Below, one piece after another: positions 24,322 to 34,420 of a DNA stretch of 64,000 nt. Location: positions 124,001-188,000 of the forward strand of contig CAJNOJ010000048.1 of the NCBI GenBank assembly GCA_905250025.1, in the 5' to 3' direction. The stretch's first letter is position 1, and the number at the start of each line of letters is the position of its first letter. A program made the position numbers and the translations under genes. This stretch comes from Adineta ricciae (taxonomy: Eukaryota; Rotifera; Eurotatoria; Adinetida; Adinetidae). Below the pieces are notes generated by a model. It was not told where the DNA came from. It made no database searches and saw nothing but the letters and a program-made list of their open reading frames with translations.

Positions 24322-25999
24322 TTATGTATTTCCTGCGCTGAGAATTTTAAAAAATCGAACAAATTTGGCCACGAAAAAGTTCATAATAAAATACCAAAGA
24401 TTTCGTGCTGTTGGTCGTTTCGAGATGAAGATTCTCCAAAGAAGAACAAGTACAATTGTATTGAATGTCCAACGAATGTTTCTTAAATTATTCAGATGTT
24501 TTTGTGCACCGTTCAAACACTGAACATCTTCATTTAGAACATAACGTTTCGTTCCGATTAAATACGATTCCACGTACGTTGGCCAGTGTAATGCACGTAT
24601 ATCGAAAAAGAATTCATTCGACAGATTGTTCTCAGTTAATAATTGTCTTAAAGAATTCACGCTCTCATATGAACACTGAATTTCACCTCGAATTGTAAAC
24701 GATTCAAGTGCAAGAAGTGTTCGATGTAGGTTTTTGTAAATGTTCACTATGTGTGGCTTCTGGCCGATACAGCGTAAACCAATATCTGCCAGATAAGCCG
24801 GAATCAAATGTGAAAAGAAGACATACGAATCATGTAATAAACTATGACTTGTTAAAGATAAGTTTGGTCGACGAAATGCATGTTCATATGGAATTCGTTT
24901 CGAATATTCTGTTAGATAATTACTCATTTTTTGCCAATGAAATGGATTGAGACCGCTTGACGTGCAATGGTAGATTGTCATATGATCGACATTTTCGTCC
25001 AAGGATTTTTGCCATGCAGCCGCAATCAAAAGATTCACAGGTATGTCCACAGGAACTATGTCAAGTATATCAAGTGAATCACCTTTTATTGAACGTAGGT
25101 AACCTCGGCCGGCTGCCATGAATAGTTCACTTGGACCATTGGATTTCTCTACCCAACCTGGATATGGCTCTTTCCAAGCGGCACCGATAATTGATACTCG
25201 AACAATCGAGATTGCCGGCAGATGTTTTTGTTCCTCGGCAAGAAGTGTTTCAGCAAGCCAATGTGAAAACGAAAATGCATTCGGCTTCGGTCCAATCAAT
25301 TTTGGCGTTGCTAATGTAACCATTTCTTGATCCATCCAGTCAAGTGTATCAATTAATTTCTCAGGTTGAATCGAACATGGATAGACGCATTCATCAATGT
25401 ATGGACAATCTAAATTTCGCGAAATTTTCACTCGAAAATCAAGAGCAGCGGGATTATGACTTACCGATATTGGCGTATATAGATGATAAATAAACGACTG
25501 ATTTAAGTTTCGTACAGGTCTTCAGGAAACTTAAGTTACTCTTCAGATTCATGACATTTGTTTGAACCATTTCTTTCAGATTTTGTTCCTTGAAATCGAT
25601 GGAATTGTTTGCCATATAGAAACATATGTCAATCGTCTCTCGTAGTTTTCTGGCAGATAAGACGTCCGAGTGATTTTCTACTTGTTCATCACCATTACGT
25701 TCACCATTTGAGGACGGAAAGAGAATGTTGATGTCAAATGGAAGAATCTTTTCTTGAAATTTTGCATTACTACATCGAACCCGTTCGAATAATTTAGTTG
25801 TGTAGATTTCAGCAAATGTGTCTATTGGTGAGAGATGATGTGTCGATTTATTTTCATTTGTATCTATTGGACAATAGATCTTCTTGATTGCTGGACACGA
25901 TCGTAAGAGCTTCTCCAGTAAAACTTTGCCTGGAAATGATGTTGAACCGAAAACTAAAACATTCTTCTCAGCATAAAAATCACCAATAGACGAGGGCAT
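24322..25999 (-). CDS. Fatty acyl-CoA reductase-like protein, catalytic motifs altered
   Basis: Two exons, 25999-25465 and 25430-24322, total 1644 nt (547 residues; human FAR1 has 515). Family features: FYAEKNVLVFGSTSFPGKVLLEKLLRS at the N-terminus, then GAAWKEPYPGWVEKSNGPSEL, DIVPVDIPVNLLIAAAW, GLNPFHWQ, and a C-terminal FAR_C region ending in hydrophobic helices as in peroxisomal tail-anchored FARs. Active enzymes have TGATGFxGK for NADPH binding and YxxxK for catalysis (YIYTKALAE in human FAR1). Here the first reads FGSTSFPGK, losing the middle glycine, and the second reads FSFSHWLAE, so Tyr becomes Phe and Lys becomes His. The reading frame is intact over both exons, so this looks like a maintained pseudoenzyme rather than a decayed gene. 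The intron is only 34 nt. Confidence 0.88.
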
Positions 26000-26291
26000 G
26001 ATGAAGAACGCACTGAAATCTAGAATGTAAAAACAACTTGCGTTTGTTGATTTCGTCTACTAGAACTCCTACACAATGAATGGACTTTGTTCGCTTTATG
26101 ACAAATGTCTTGTTATTTTCATGTTAACTATGTTGCTACCATCCACCTTTCCTTCTTTCCTTCCCGTCCCTGATTCGTACGTTGCTCGAATTTATGTAAC
26201 CAGTAGCGATCGAGAGAGAGAGGAAAGAAAAAGAAAAGAAACAAAAAAGACAACACGGGCGTGATTTGCTTATTTTATTCAAAGAAATCTC

Positions 26292-28433
26292 CTAAACAAG
26301 TTTCACATGATGAGCACTTTCAACTTTTGACTTCTTTTGAATCGTCTTCAAATGTTGCCGACTTTGGTTAGGCAAGTTACCATTACGGTTTAACAAATCG
26401 AGTGCGTCACCTAAACATTCGTATTGTAATTCATTGATGGTTTCAATGATATCTAGAGCAGAATTAATCGCATTCTTTCTATTCGCTAATGATAATAACG
26501 ACATAAGACTTTGTTCATTCAGTGCGTTAATCAATGTACTACGATTCGATAGGTAGTGTTCATATAATGACCAACTGGCTTCCCAGTCGTCGGCTGGAGC
26601 TAGTAAACAGATTAGATTTGATAATAGATGTCCATCATATTGAAGTTTTGGTCGGAGTTGGTTTGTTTGTTGCTGCTGCTGCTGCTGTTGTTCTTGTTGA
26701 CCATCGGTCATTTCTTGTTGTTGTGCGGATGCATCGTTGGTACTACCGAATCGTTGCTCAACTTCCTCCGGTTCCAAAGGAAAGCGTTTCAAAATCTGTC
26801 GGGCGATATTGGCATATTGCTTGATTTGTTCAGTCGACGGTTTTCCATGATTAGTTTGAATGAGTAATGATAAATATCGATCGAGAATTCGACGATTAGT
26901 TTGTCGACTGTCGATAAAACCTAGCATGAGTAAATCTGACCAAAGGCGGACGTAATAATCTTGAATATTCCATGTTGAAATAAATTCGATCAGATCTTCC
27001 ATAACATTCATTGATGGCGAATAAACATTCGGTACGACAGATTCCCAAAGCGGCATAACCTGTTCGGGCATATCGACGCGAAAGAGCAAACGAAATAGAT
27101 TCGTATAGTACAACTGTTCTCGAAATCCATCGGGAATAAATCGAGTGTTTGAGCCAACCATGAGAAAACGATGAATACGTTTAGCTAGTTCAACGTCACG
27201 ACAGTTAACGGTTGCTTTGAACATGGCATTGAAGAAGAATTCGCCGTCATCAGAATCTTTCCATTCGAGTTGAGCGACTTTTTCTAATTCGTCCATAATC
27301 TGTGGTAACATCTGCGTTTCGAAACCTATCTGATCGCTCGGATAGAAGATCATGATCACATGTGCCCATGAACCAAGTGAAGGTTCGATGCCACATTGTC
27401 GCATTTCGTTGAGGACGGCTAACGCTAATTTTGGGCCCTGCTCGTATGCTGGACATCGTCTTAATGTATAAAGTACTGAATTGAACGTACGTAAATTCGG
27501 TTGGATCGAGCTATCTTTCATTTCTTTTAATGTATCGACGACAAATTGCCAACGTTGATCATAGGATTCTTTGATGAGACTAGTTGAACGAATGAGATAG
27601 TTGTACGTGGTTAAATCAATAGGAATAGTTGCTTGTTTCATTTCATCGATGATTGTCATTGCTTTTTCGACATGATTGTACTTCAGTAAACCACTTACGA
27701 AGGAATTATACAAACGAATTTTTTGTTCGGACGTCGCGGAAAGCTTCAACTCTTCGAACATTTGCTCAGCAAGACCATTTTCTTTCCAAGTGCGACTCGT
27801 CAAATCTACAAATACAAATAAGATAAACTATCAAACGAAAACTCTTATATTTGAGCATTTACTCGACTGATTTTTTTCATTTAATTCTCTTCGATACCAA
27901 TCTTCTTCCGGTAGTAAAGCTTCCAATGGATTCTCACTATTATAGATACATAATAGGTCAAACAATGCATATTTACATGCATCGGACACATCAATCTTGT
28001 ATTCCAAACATTTCTTATAGATTTCGTGTGCTTTGGTAACTTTGTTCCAGTTCATTAATTTATATAGAGTTGATTCGTCGGGCTCGATAAATTCTTTTTC
28101 GTCAAATGTATACGTGGGAAAATACGATGGAATCGATGGTACGGCCACATCATGGAAGAATGCGTAGGAATAACGATCGATGATCCATCGTGCTGCTTTT
28201 TTGCCCGATGCTTTCGATAATGCTAGCTGTCGTTTTTCATATGCTGACGTTGGAATCAGAAATGGATCATCCATGAACATATAGGCAGGATTTCCACCAT
28301 CGGTTTGTACACATGAATTTAAGGATTCGAGAATCGCTGTTGGTGAACGTTCGATACGTTGAGGGAAAGTAAAATTTGTTGGACGAGCCGCAGTCGATGT
28401 TGATGCACAACGGTGAAACAATCTCAGTAACAT
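26292..28433 (-). CDS. PTCD3: PTCD3 / mitochondrial ribosomal protein mS39
   Basis: Pentatricopeptide-repeat protein of the mitochondrial small ribosomal subunit. Exons 28433-27863 and 27805-26292 (57-nt intron) give 694 residues; the human protein has 689. The N-terminus MLLRLFHRCASTS is basic and suits a mitochondrial presequence. Recognisable blocks include YMFMDDPFLIP (human YVFQDDPYLMP), KASGKKAARWIID, PNLRTFNSVLYTLRR and NEMRQCGIEPSLGSW. Several helical PPR units span the middle. A Gln tract encoded by CAG/CAA (26669-26700) interrupts the C-terminal third. A strong acceptor sits 16 nt upstream of the ATG, and AnmK ends only 66 nt upstream. Confidence 0.93.
26669..26700 (-). repeat. CAG/CAA polyglutamine tract in PTCD3
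   Basis: Consecutive CAA and CAG codons on the minus strand encode about ten glutamines. The tract lies inside the PTCD3 coding exon and keeps frame. Confidence 0.8.
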
Positions 28434-28448
28434 TCTATTAATCTTTTA

Positions 28449-28465
28449 TCTGAAAAGAAGAAGAA
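28449..28465 (-). promoter_or_regulatory. Candidate trans-splice acceptor upstream of PTCD3
   Basis: On the minus strand a pure pyrimidine run of CTT repeats ends in TTTTCAG 16 nt before the PTCD3 ATG, within the 66-nt gap after AnmK. This fits addition of a spliced leader to a downstream cistron. Confidence 0.45.
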
Positions 28466-28499
28466 GAAGTTTTTATTCTCAATCAAACGAAAATGTCTT

Positions 28500-29600
28500 T
28501 CAGTTTTGCCAAACAGCTCCACCAATCGAATCCTTTTCGGCCCCAGTCACTGACGCTAAAACATTCGCTTTCTTTTGTACTCGCAATAAACCGATGAATG
28601 CCATTATTAACGCTTCTTTGAAATCAACTACATCCTTCTCGGGATAAACTGCTTCGATCTGGAATTGATCGCGAAGTCGATTTTGTAAACCTTGAAATAA
28701 ATACTTGTTATGCGCACCACCACCTGTGACTAACATTTTACAATTGGCATAAGCAGACTTGCCTTGCTTTTCCTTATCAATAATCATTTCAATCGAGTGA
28801 CATATCTGTTGAATAATGTGTTCAACGTAGGTATGTAGAGCATCATTAATATTGCCATTTTCTTTTTCAATCAATGGATAGACAACGTCCAAACCAAATG
28901 AATTCGATAACGATTTCGGATAAGATTTTCGGTAATAATCTAATTGATTTAATGTCGTCAACAGACTTGAATTAAGTTGACCGATCGACGCTTGTTGGCC
29001 ATTCTCATCATATTCCTTTTGAAGATAGTCTTGCACAAGCTTGTTTAATATCCGATTTGCAGGACATATGTCGAATGCAATTTGATATTTCCGATCGGTC
29101 ATATTGGCAATTCCACCCAGGTTTAATAATAGCCGGTATTCATTAAATAGATATTCTTCGCCGATTGGAACGATTGGTGCACCTTGACCACCATAAGCCA
29201 CATCCATAGCACGTAGATCGTTGACAACAAGTAGGCGAGTTCGTGCGCTGATCGCAGCACCGTCTCCGATCTGTCCGGTCATTCGATTCCATGGTTCATG
29301 GAAAACCGTATGACCATGCGAAGCTATAAGATCGATTTTCTCCACTTCTAGTTTGTATTTCGCAAGAAAATCATTTACGCATTCGCCTATGTAATTACCA
29401 TAGGATGTATGCAGAAGAAGGTAAGCGCGAGCGTCTAATTCCGTAGCAGTCGATAATCTTTTCACCCACTCGGATGAATAAGGAACCGTTTCAGCATGAA
29501 CAATCTGAAATGTCCACTTTTCATCTGCAGAAAAATCTACACAAGCGATATCAAGTCCATCCAATGAACTTCCGCTCATTAGACCAATTACACGCGGCAT
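28500..29600 (-). CDS. anmK: Anhydro-N-acetylmuramic acid kinase, bacterial type
   Basis: Intronless gene for a 366-residue kinase that in bacteria opens and phosphorylates 1,6-anhydro-MurNAc from recycled cell wall to MurNAc-6-phosphate. Diagnostic segments: MPRVIGLMSGSSLDGLDIA, SHGHTVFHEP, GQIGDGAAISARTRLLVVND, YGGQGAPIVPIGE, LLLNLGGIANM, AFDICPANRILN and LVTGGGAHNKYL near the end, and SIGGAVWQN at the C-terminus. The wording (AFDxCPANR, GASVTG-type tail) is closest to what I recall of Bacteroidota enzymes. All main ATP- and sugar-site motifs look intact. It lies between animal genes ALKBH4 and PTCD3 on the same strand, so contamination is unlikely. An animal role could be salvage of dietary peptidoglycan sugar. 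Confidence 0.93.
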   Translation of the reverse strand: MPRVIGLMSGSSLDGLDIACVDFSADEKWTFQIVHAETVPYSSEWVKRLSTATELDARAYLLLHTSYGNYIGECVNDFLAKYKLEVEKIDLIASHGHTVFHEPWNRMTGQIGDGAAISARTRLLVVNDLRAMDVAYGGQGAPIVPIGEEYLFNEYRLLLNLGGIANMTDRKYQIAFDICPANRILNKLVQDYLQKEYDENGQQASIGQLNSSLLTTLNQLDYYRKSYPKSLSNSFGLDVVYPLIEKENGNINDALHTYVEHIIQQICHSIEMIIDKEKQGKSAYANCKMLVTGGGAHNKYLFQGLQNRLRDQFQIEAVYPEKDVVDFKEALIMAFIGLLRVQKKANVLASVTGAEKDSIGGAVWQN

Positions 29601-29744
29601 AGCGTTTAGGCAATAGCAATCAAGTGATATACCTGCTCGTCTTACTCAATGAACTACCTAGAATATATTCGTACGAAAATTAAACAGGACACAAGAAAGT
29701 TATCGAAGATTTTAATGATGAATTAAGAAGAAAAAACACGACAA

Positions 29745-30491
29745 TCATCTGACTAGATTTCGAACAAGAAAAACATTCGATGAGAGTTGTTCAAGTAAAT
29801 CGAGTTGTTTCTCGTCATCACTGTCATTCTGATTTATCGTCAGCACCAATTGTAAACGAACAAATGTATCCAATAGGTTCAATTCTTCATCAGTCAATCG
29901 AACGGTTTCTTCGTATACTTTAACAATGTCTTTAACATTTTCATGAAACGAATTGATGTCCGTTAAGAATGTTGATGTTAAATCCATTAGATACGACGAT
30001 TGTTTACTTGTTGTCCATTGTAGACCGGTTTCTAATTGATCGCATAGTTGTTGCTGGCAAGTGAACAGATTGGAGAAAAGAAATGGAAAACTATTTTTTT
30101 TCTTTTGAAGAATCGATGCATATTGTTCGTTAAACCAATCCTGATCGAGCGAATTTTTCGAAAAACGATCTGTAGCTAAGCGCCATTGAGCTAAGAAACG
30201 AGCGATCTGTTGATTTGACGAAAGATCATCGTAATGAACAATAACGATATACGATTGATTAACGGATCCGTTGAGAATAATCGCTTTCGATTGACACGAG
30301 GAAAATATTGTTTGTAGTTGCTCACGAGAGATTGACAATTGGGGAAATAGTTTCATCAGATATTTCTTCTCTGAATCGACCAAGTACGTCGTTGGATTGA
30401 GTTTTTCGAACGCAGAAATTTTTGACGAATATGTCGATTCAAATAATTCCTTAAGTTGATTCTCGGTATTAGAGCATGTCTCAATGTCCAT
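29745..30491 (-). CDS. Unassigned protein, weakly phosphotransferase-like
   Basis: Open frame of 248 residues with no confident family. The region LNPTTYLVDSEKKYLMKLF looks like the N-lobe strand and lysine of aminoglycoside/hydroxylysine-kinase-like phosphotransferases, and VYEETVRLTDEELNLLDTFV resembles their C-terminal helix. No HGD catalytic loop or metal-binding Asp motif is visible between them, and the protein is about 100 residues short of that family, so any kinase would be degenerate. Directly before the ATG lies CTCTTTCAG/GAGAAA; this acceptor pairs with a good donor at 30547, which would join the frame to ALKBH4 by a 50-nt phase-0 intron. Thus it may be a C-terminal extension of ALKBH4 rather than a gene of its own. 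Confidence 0.45.
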   Translation of the reverse strand: MDIETCSNTENQLKELFESTYSSKISAFEKLNPTTYLVDSEKKYLMKLFPQLSISREQLQTIFSSCQSKAIILNGSVNQSYIVIVHYDDLSSNQQIARFLAQWRLATDRFSKNSLDQDWFNEQYASILQKKKNSFPFLFSNLFTCQQQLCDQLETGLQWTTSKQSSYLMDLTSTFLTDINSFHENVKDIVKVYEETVRLTDEELNLLDTFVRLQLVLTINQNDSDDEKQLDLLEQLSSNVFLVRNLVR

Positions 30492-30529
30492 TTTCTCCTG
30501 AAAGAGAAAAACAATGATGATTTAGTTGA

Positions 30530-31477
30530 CTAGCCAATGTATATTACCATTGCTTGCGAATTCACTTGGTTGACGATATGCTCGAATCTTCCGACTGATA
30601 TTCCGGTAAAACGTTTACCAATTCGAATGATTCGTTCATATAAATCCTTATTTTCTTCATAAAACTTTTCCTTTGTTCCAGTTAATTCTCGAAATGTCAC
30701 CGCTAGTCTTCGATCTTGAATATGTTGTCCTTGAATAGCATGTTTATATTCATATCTTGCATCACCATAGAGCACAATCATCCACCGACGTGGTACTGGA
30801 ATATAAACAATCTTCTTCGAATTCTGTTCGTTGGGTATCAATGAAAGAATAGTGTTCGACAGAAGATTTATCGTTATTAGTCGTTCGCCCCATATCCATG
30901 TGTCATCAATATGTGGATCAATATGCGAACCACGTTCGGATGAGTAATCGAGATTGCACAATTCGACCGATTGAAAATCACTGAGAACACGATGAGTACG
31001 TAAACGTTCGAGGAGTGCTTTTGAATACAATGGCATTCCAGTGAAGTATTTCGTTTTGATAGTTTGCTTTTTAAAATTAATTTTTATGCCGAAATCTTGT
31101 TTCAAACGACCGGATTGAGATGATATCCAAATATCATTATCGATTGCATCGACCAGATTTTTTTCTTCAATTTCATTGACGAATTCCGAAACAAGATAAA
31201 TTCCATCTAATGGAAAAGCAATGGACTCATTTCCAATCTCTGTATGATGTGGACATTGAGATTTGAGTTCATAAATGTCCATACGAATGGCTTGACGACA
31301 TGCATCACAGTAAATATAGACTGTATGCGATTGGAAATCATTGGAATTATGATTTTTTTCAGATCGGCAAAGATTACATGACCGAACGCCTTTGCATGCA
31401 CACGGCGAAGGATACATTTTGGAGAAATAATCAGCCAGAACAATATGTGATGACTGATCGTATACAGAGGGCGCCAC
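30530..31477 (-). CDS. ALKBH4: ALKBH4 2-oxoglutarate/Fe(II) dioxygenase
   Basis: AlkB-family dioxygenase; the mammalian orthologue demethylates actin Lys84 and acts in nucleus and cytoplasm. The frame gives 315 residues. It carries the ALKBH4-specific N-terminal cysteine block CACKGVRSCNLC (human CGCKGIRTCLIC), SSQSGRLKQDFGIKINFKKQ, LCNLDYSSERGSHIDPHIDD with the metal ligands His-x-Asp, WGERLITINLLS, the second histidine in YKHAIQGQHI, and the 2OG-binding arginine in RRLAVTFREL. After the family's usual end (FTGISVG) about 25 extra residues follow to a stop at 30530. A GTAATA donor inside this tail (from 30547) allows splicing into the next frame instead. Confidence 0.93.
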   Translation of the reverse strand: MAPSVYDQSSHIVLADYFSKMYPSPCACKGVRSCNLCRSEKNHNSNDFQSHTVYIYCDACRQAIRMDIYELKSQCPHHTEIGNESIAFPLDGIYLVSEFVNEIEEKNLVDAIDNDIWISSQSGRLKQDFGIKINFKKQTIKTKYFTGMPLYSKALLERLRTHRVLSDFQSVELCNLDYSSERGSHIDPHIDDTWIWGERLITINLLSNTILSLIPNEQNSKKIVYIPVPRRWMIVLYGDARYEYKHAIQGQHIQDRRLAVTFRELTGTKEKFYEENKDLYERIIRIGKRFTGISVGRFEHIVNQVNSQAMVIYIG

Positions 31478-31821
31478 GAGTAAAAATCCTCCGCAAAAGA
31501 GAAAGTGTTTGTTGTTAAAAAACTAAAAATTTCCTCTGAAGTTCGTTAGTTAAGATGAATAAAACGATCTTCGATGGGCAATAGAATGTTTTTGTCAATG
31601 GCAGATCTCAACCAATAGAAAATTTGTTCTTGGTTCATTTTCATTTTCATGCTACTTCGGAGAATAAACTAGTTGTCCATGACAAGTACAAAAACGATAC
31701 AATCGAACTGTTTTTCTACATATGAACTAACTGTTGATATCTTAAACTCATGAAATGACTCGTCCTTTGCTTGAATCTCATTTTAGAAGATAGTTTGAAG
31801 TTGCTTTTCCCTTCAAAAACA
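31478..31821. other. Divergent promoter region between ALKBH4 and RSRC2
   Basis: These 344 nt separate divergent start codons. No gene is seen; promoters for both units are expected here but no specific element could be named. Confidence 0.45.
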
Positions 31822-33536
31822 ATGGCCGAAAAAAAGTAAATACCAAATCTATTTACTTCACTATGTCGAACAAACGATGTCCTTCCTTCTTTTATTGTAG
31901 AACAAGTAATACAATCGCTACAAATGAAGAGCCAACATCTACCACAAGATCTCCTGTAAGCATAACGTTTTTTGTTCTTTGAATTGAGTAGTCTTGATTT
32001 CGTTCGTTTTGTTCTCCATTAAACTTAATCTAATCTCTCATTTTCTTATCCGAAAGAAAGTACCATATGGTTCTACTTCTCATCGATCGGAAACAATGTA
32101 ATGACAATTATACCAAATGGGAAAGTTATTTTCAAGCTAGCTTGTAAGTTAGACGATCAAGGAGATTACTCTTCGTAGGAGTAGGTATAGATGAATGCTT
32201 ATTCATAGAAAAATAGAGTCATTCAAAGACGAGAACATCGAACAGTTCAGGATGTTTTCGCTTTTAGGAAAAACGCACCGATGATAAGTCACGTCATAGA
32301 AAACGACACGATCGATCTCGATCGTCATCAGTAAAACGTCATCGACATAAACGATCACGTTCGAGATCTCGATCTCGATCTCGACATCACCGACAGAAAC
32401 GATATCGACATAGTCGGTCACGTTCACCACGACGAAAACGGTCAAGATCACGATCAAGATCAAAACATCGCTCACCACGAAGACGATCGAGTCCTGGTAA
32501 GAACTCTACATTTAGCTACTGTACTACAATTTTATCTATTTCCTTGTTCAGCACAAAATCGAGCGCCACACGTTGATGCTCGAATAGCAGAAGAAGAGAG
32601 AAAACGTATTCAGCAAGAAACATTGCAGAAATTGAAAGACATGGCAGGTAATGGTCTTGATCGTGTGATACAATTCAAATATCTGTCTTCTTCTAGCCAA
32701 TGACACATTGGACATATCACACCTAACCATTGATGATTTGAAAAAAGCAATTGATGTACCGAAAGAACTACGATCAAATCAAGCAGCAATAGTTTCATAT
32801 CAAATGGAAGAAATTCGTAAATTAGTAAGTTGCATTCCTCAACTGATGTATTTCCAGATTAGCACTGTTAACCAAGAAATGATTCGACCCGTCAATTTAT
32901 TGTGTACTATTTTCCACTTAGAAATGCACTCAGCTAGAGATCGATTTCCATTGGAAAATATACATAACTATCGGATTACCAATACCTATCTCTTGTACAC
33001 ATCATAAACCACAGTTATACAAATAAATGCTCCGTCATGATCTATTTTCTTATGTAAATATGTCCATTGTGATTGATTTAGGTTGAAGAATTGAGTGGTA
33101 TATCCGTTCCTAAAATCTACAATAACGGTGCCATAAACCCGCTTCAATATGCGCAACAGCAACGTAAACGTAAATTGCTTTGGTCGAAATCGAATGATAA
33201 AGTAATAAATTGTTCATCAACGGGTACATGACTAATTGGTTTCTTTTTCAGACATCCACTAGTAAAGTGGGTGCGGCGATAACTGACGGGCAAGATGAGA
33301 AAACGGCTGAAAAATTTCGAAAACTGTTAGGAATGAAAGCAGGTGGTAATATAATCAACGATGCAACGGAAACTGATGCCATTCATCAGCAACAACAAAA
33401 CACATTCGACTCGCTTGATAAAGAATATCAAACAGCTCGCATAACAACGCACTTACGACGTGGTGTTGGACTTGGTTTTCTCTCTCAAGGACCTTTTGTA
33501 CCTTCGTCATCATCATCGTCCTCAGAAAGAAATTAA
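31822..33536 (+). CDS. RSRC2: RSRC2, arginine/serine-rich coiled-coil protein
   Basis: Nuclear RS-domain protein associated with splicing. Exon 1 holds MAEKK; further exons add a short acidic leader, then a dense RS region (about 32267-32495: RSRSRSRSRSRHHRQ, RSRSPRRKRSRSRSRS), then RIAEEERKRIQQETLQKLKD, then the conserved SMAP-type C-terminus with AINPLQYAQQQRKRKLLWS, EKFRKLLGMKAG, DSLDKEYQTARITTHLRRG and VGLGFLS. Human RSRC2 has the corresponding VNPMKFAEQQKKRKMLW, FRKLMGIK and GMGLGF. Introns are short except one of about 250 nt near 32826-33081. The last exon ends in a serine run. RPE starts 146 nt downstream on the same strand. Confidence 0.9.
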
Positions 33537-33671
33537 ATATTCTGTATATAAATATATTCTTTTGTCTCTTTTTTGATAAACATGAAAAAAGAAAGAAAAT
33601 CGTTTGCATTGATTCTGTAGATGCGCAATGGAAATTAACGGGTACAATATGATGTTGTTGTACTTTGGATA

Positions 33672-33680
33672 AAATTTCAG
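33672..33680 (+). promoter_or_regulatory. Candidate trans-splice acceptor upstream of RPE
   Basis: AAAATTTCAG ends 2 nt before the ATG at 33683. Such an acceptor hard against the start codon is expected for spliced-leader addition, or for a 5' UTR intron. Confidence 0.45.
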
Positions 33681-33682
33681 AT

Positions 33683-34420
33683 ATGGATTCATTACCAAAA
33701 GGTATCAAGGGTATCATTGGTCCATCGATTCTCAGTGCTGATTTATCAAAACTAACAGATGAGAGTCGTCGTCTTCTCGATGCCGGTGCCGATTACCTTC
33801 ATCTCGATGTTATGGACGGACACTTTGTCCCTAATTTAACAATCGGCCATCCGGTGATCAAATGTCTTCGAAAGAACATTCCGAAAGTCTATTTCGACGC
33901 CCATATGATGGTGGCTAAGCCTGAACAGTGGATCGAAGAAATGGCCGGTGCAGGTGTGAATCAATATACCTTTCATATCGAATCAACAACAAAAGAAAGT
34001 ATGCCGGAAATTATCCGAAAGATCAAGGAAGCCGATATGAAAGTGGGCCTAGGCATAAAGCCGAAAACGGATATAAGTGTTGTAGAAGAATACATCAATG
34101 ATATTGACGTTGTTTTGATAATGACCGTTGAGCCCGGTTTCGGTGGGCAAAAGTTCATGGGAGATATGATGGAGAAAATCCGTTGGCTACGAAAAACCTA
34201 TCCGCAATTGCTTCACATAGAAGTCGATGGTGGTGTAAGTACGAAAACAATCGACGATTGTGCACAAGCTGGAGCAAACATGATCGTTTCCGGTTCGGCG
34301 CTAATCGATAGTAAACAACCTGATAAAGATATCGAACAAATGCGCAATCTCATTGATGAAAATTTAAAGTCGAAAAAGTTACATTTGCAAATAACAAACA
34401 ACGAACATTGTTCCCATTGA
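33683..34420 (+). CDS. RPE: Ribulose-phosphate 3-epimerase
   Basis: Pentose phosphate pathway enzyme that interconverts ribulose-5-phosphate and xylulose-5-phosphate; cytosolic TIM barrel. Single exon of 245 residues (human 228), start at the first ATG. Signature blocks are present: IGPSILSADLSKL, HLDVMDGHFVPNLTIG (metal-binding His and catalytic Asp), YFDAHMMVAKP (second metal His), VLIMTVEPGFGGQKF (flexible loop), IEVDGGVSTKT (catalytic Asp) and ANMIVSGSALI (phosphate-binding). A C-terminal extension of about 15 polar residues is not part of the conserved barrel. No residue expected to be essential is missing. Confidence 0.96.
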   Translation: MDSLPKGIKGIIGPSILSADLSKLTDESRRLLDAGADYLHLDVMDGHFVPNLTIGHPVIKCLRKNIPKVYFDAHMMVAKPEQWIEEMAGAGVNQYTFHIESTTKESMPEIIRKIKEADMKVGLGIKPKTDISVVEEYINDIDVVLIMTVEPGFGGQKFMGDMMEKIRWLRKTYPQLLHIEVDGGVSTKTIDDCAQAGANMIVSGSALIDSKQPDKDIEQMRNLIDENLKSKKLHLQITNNEHCSH

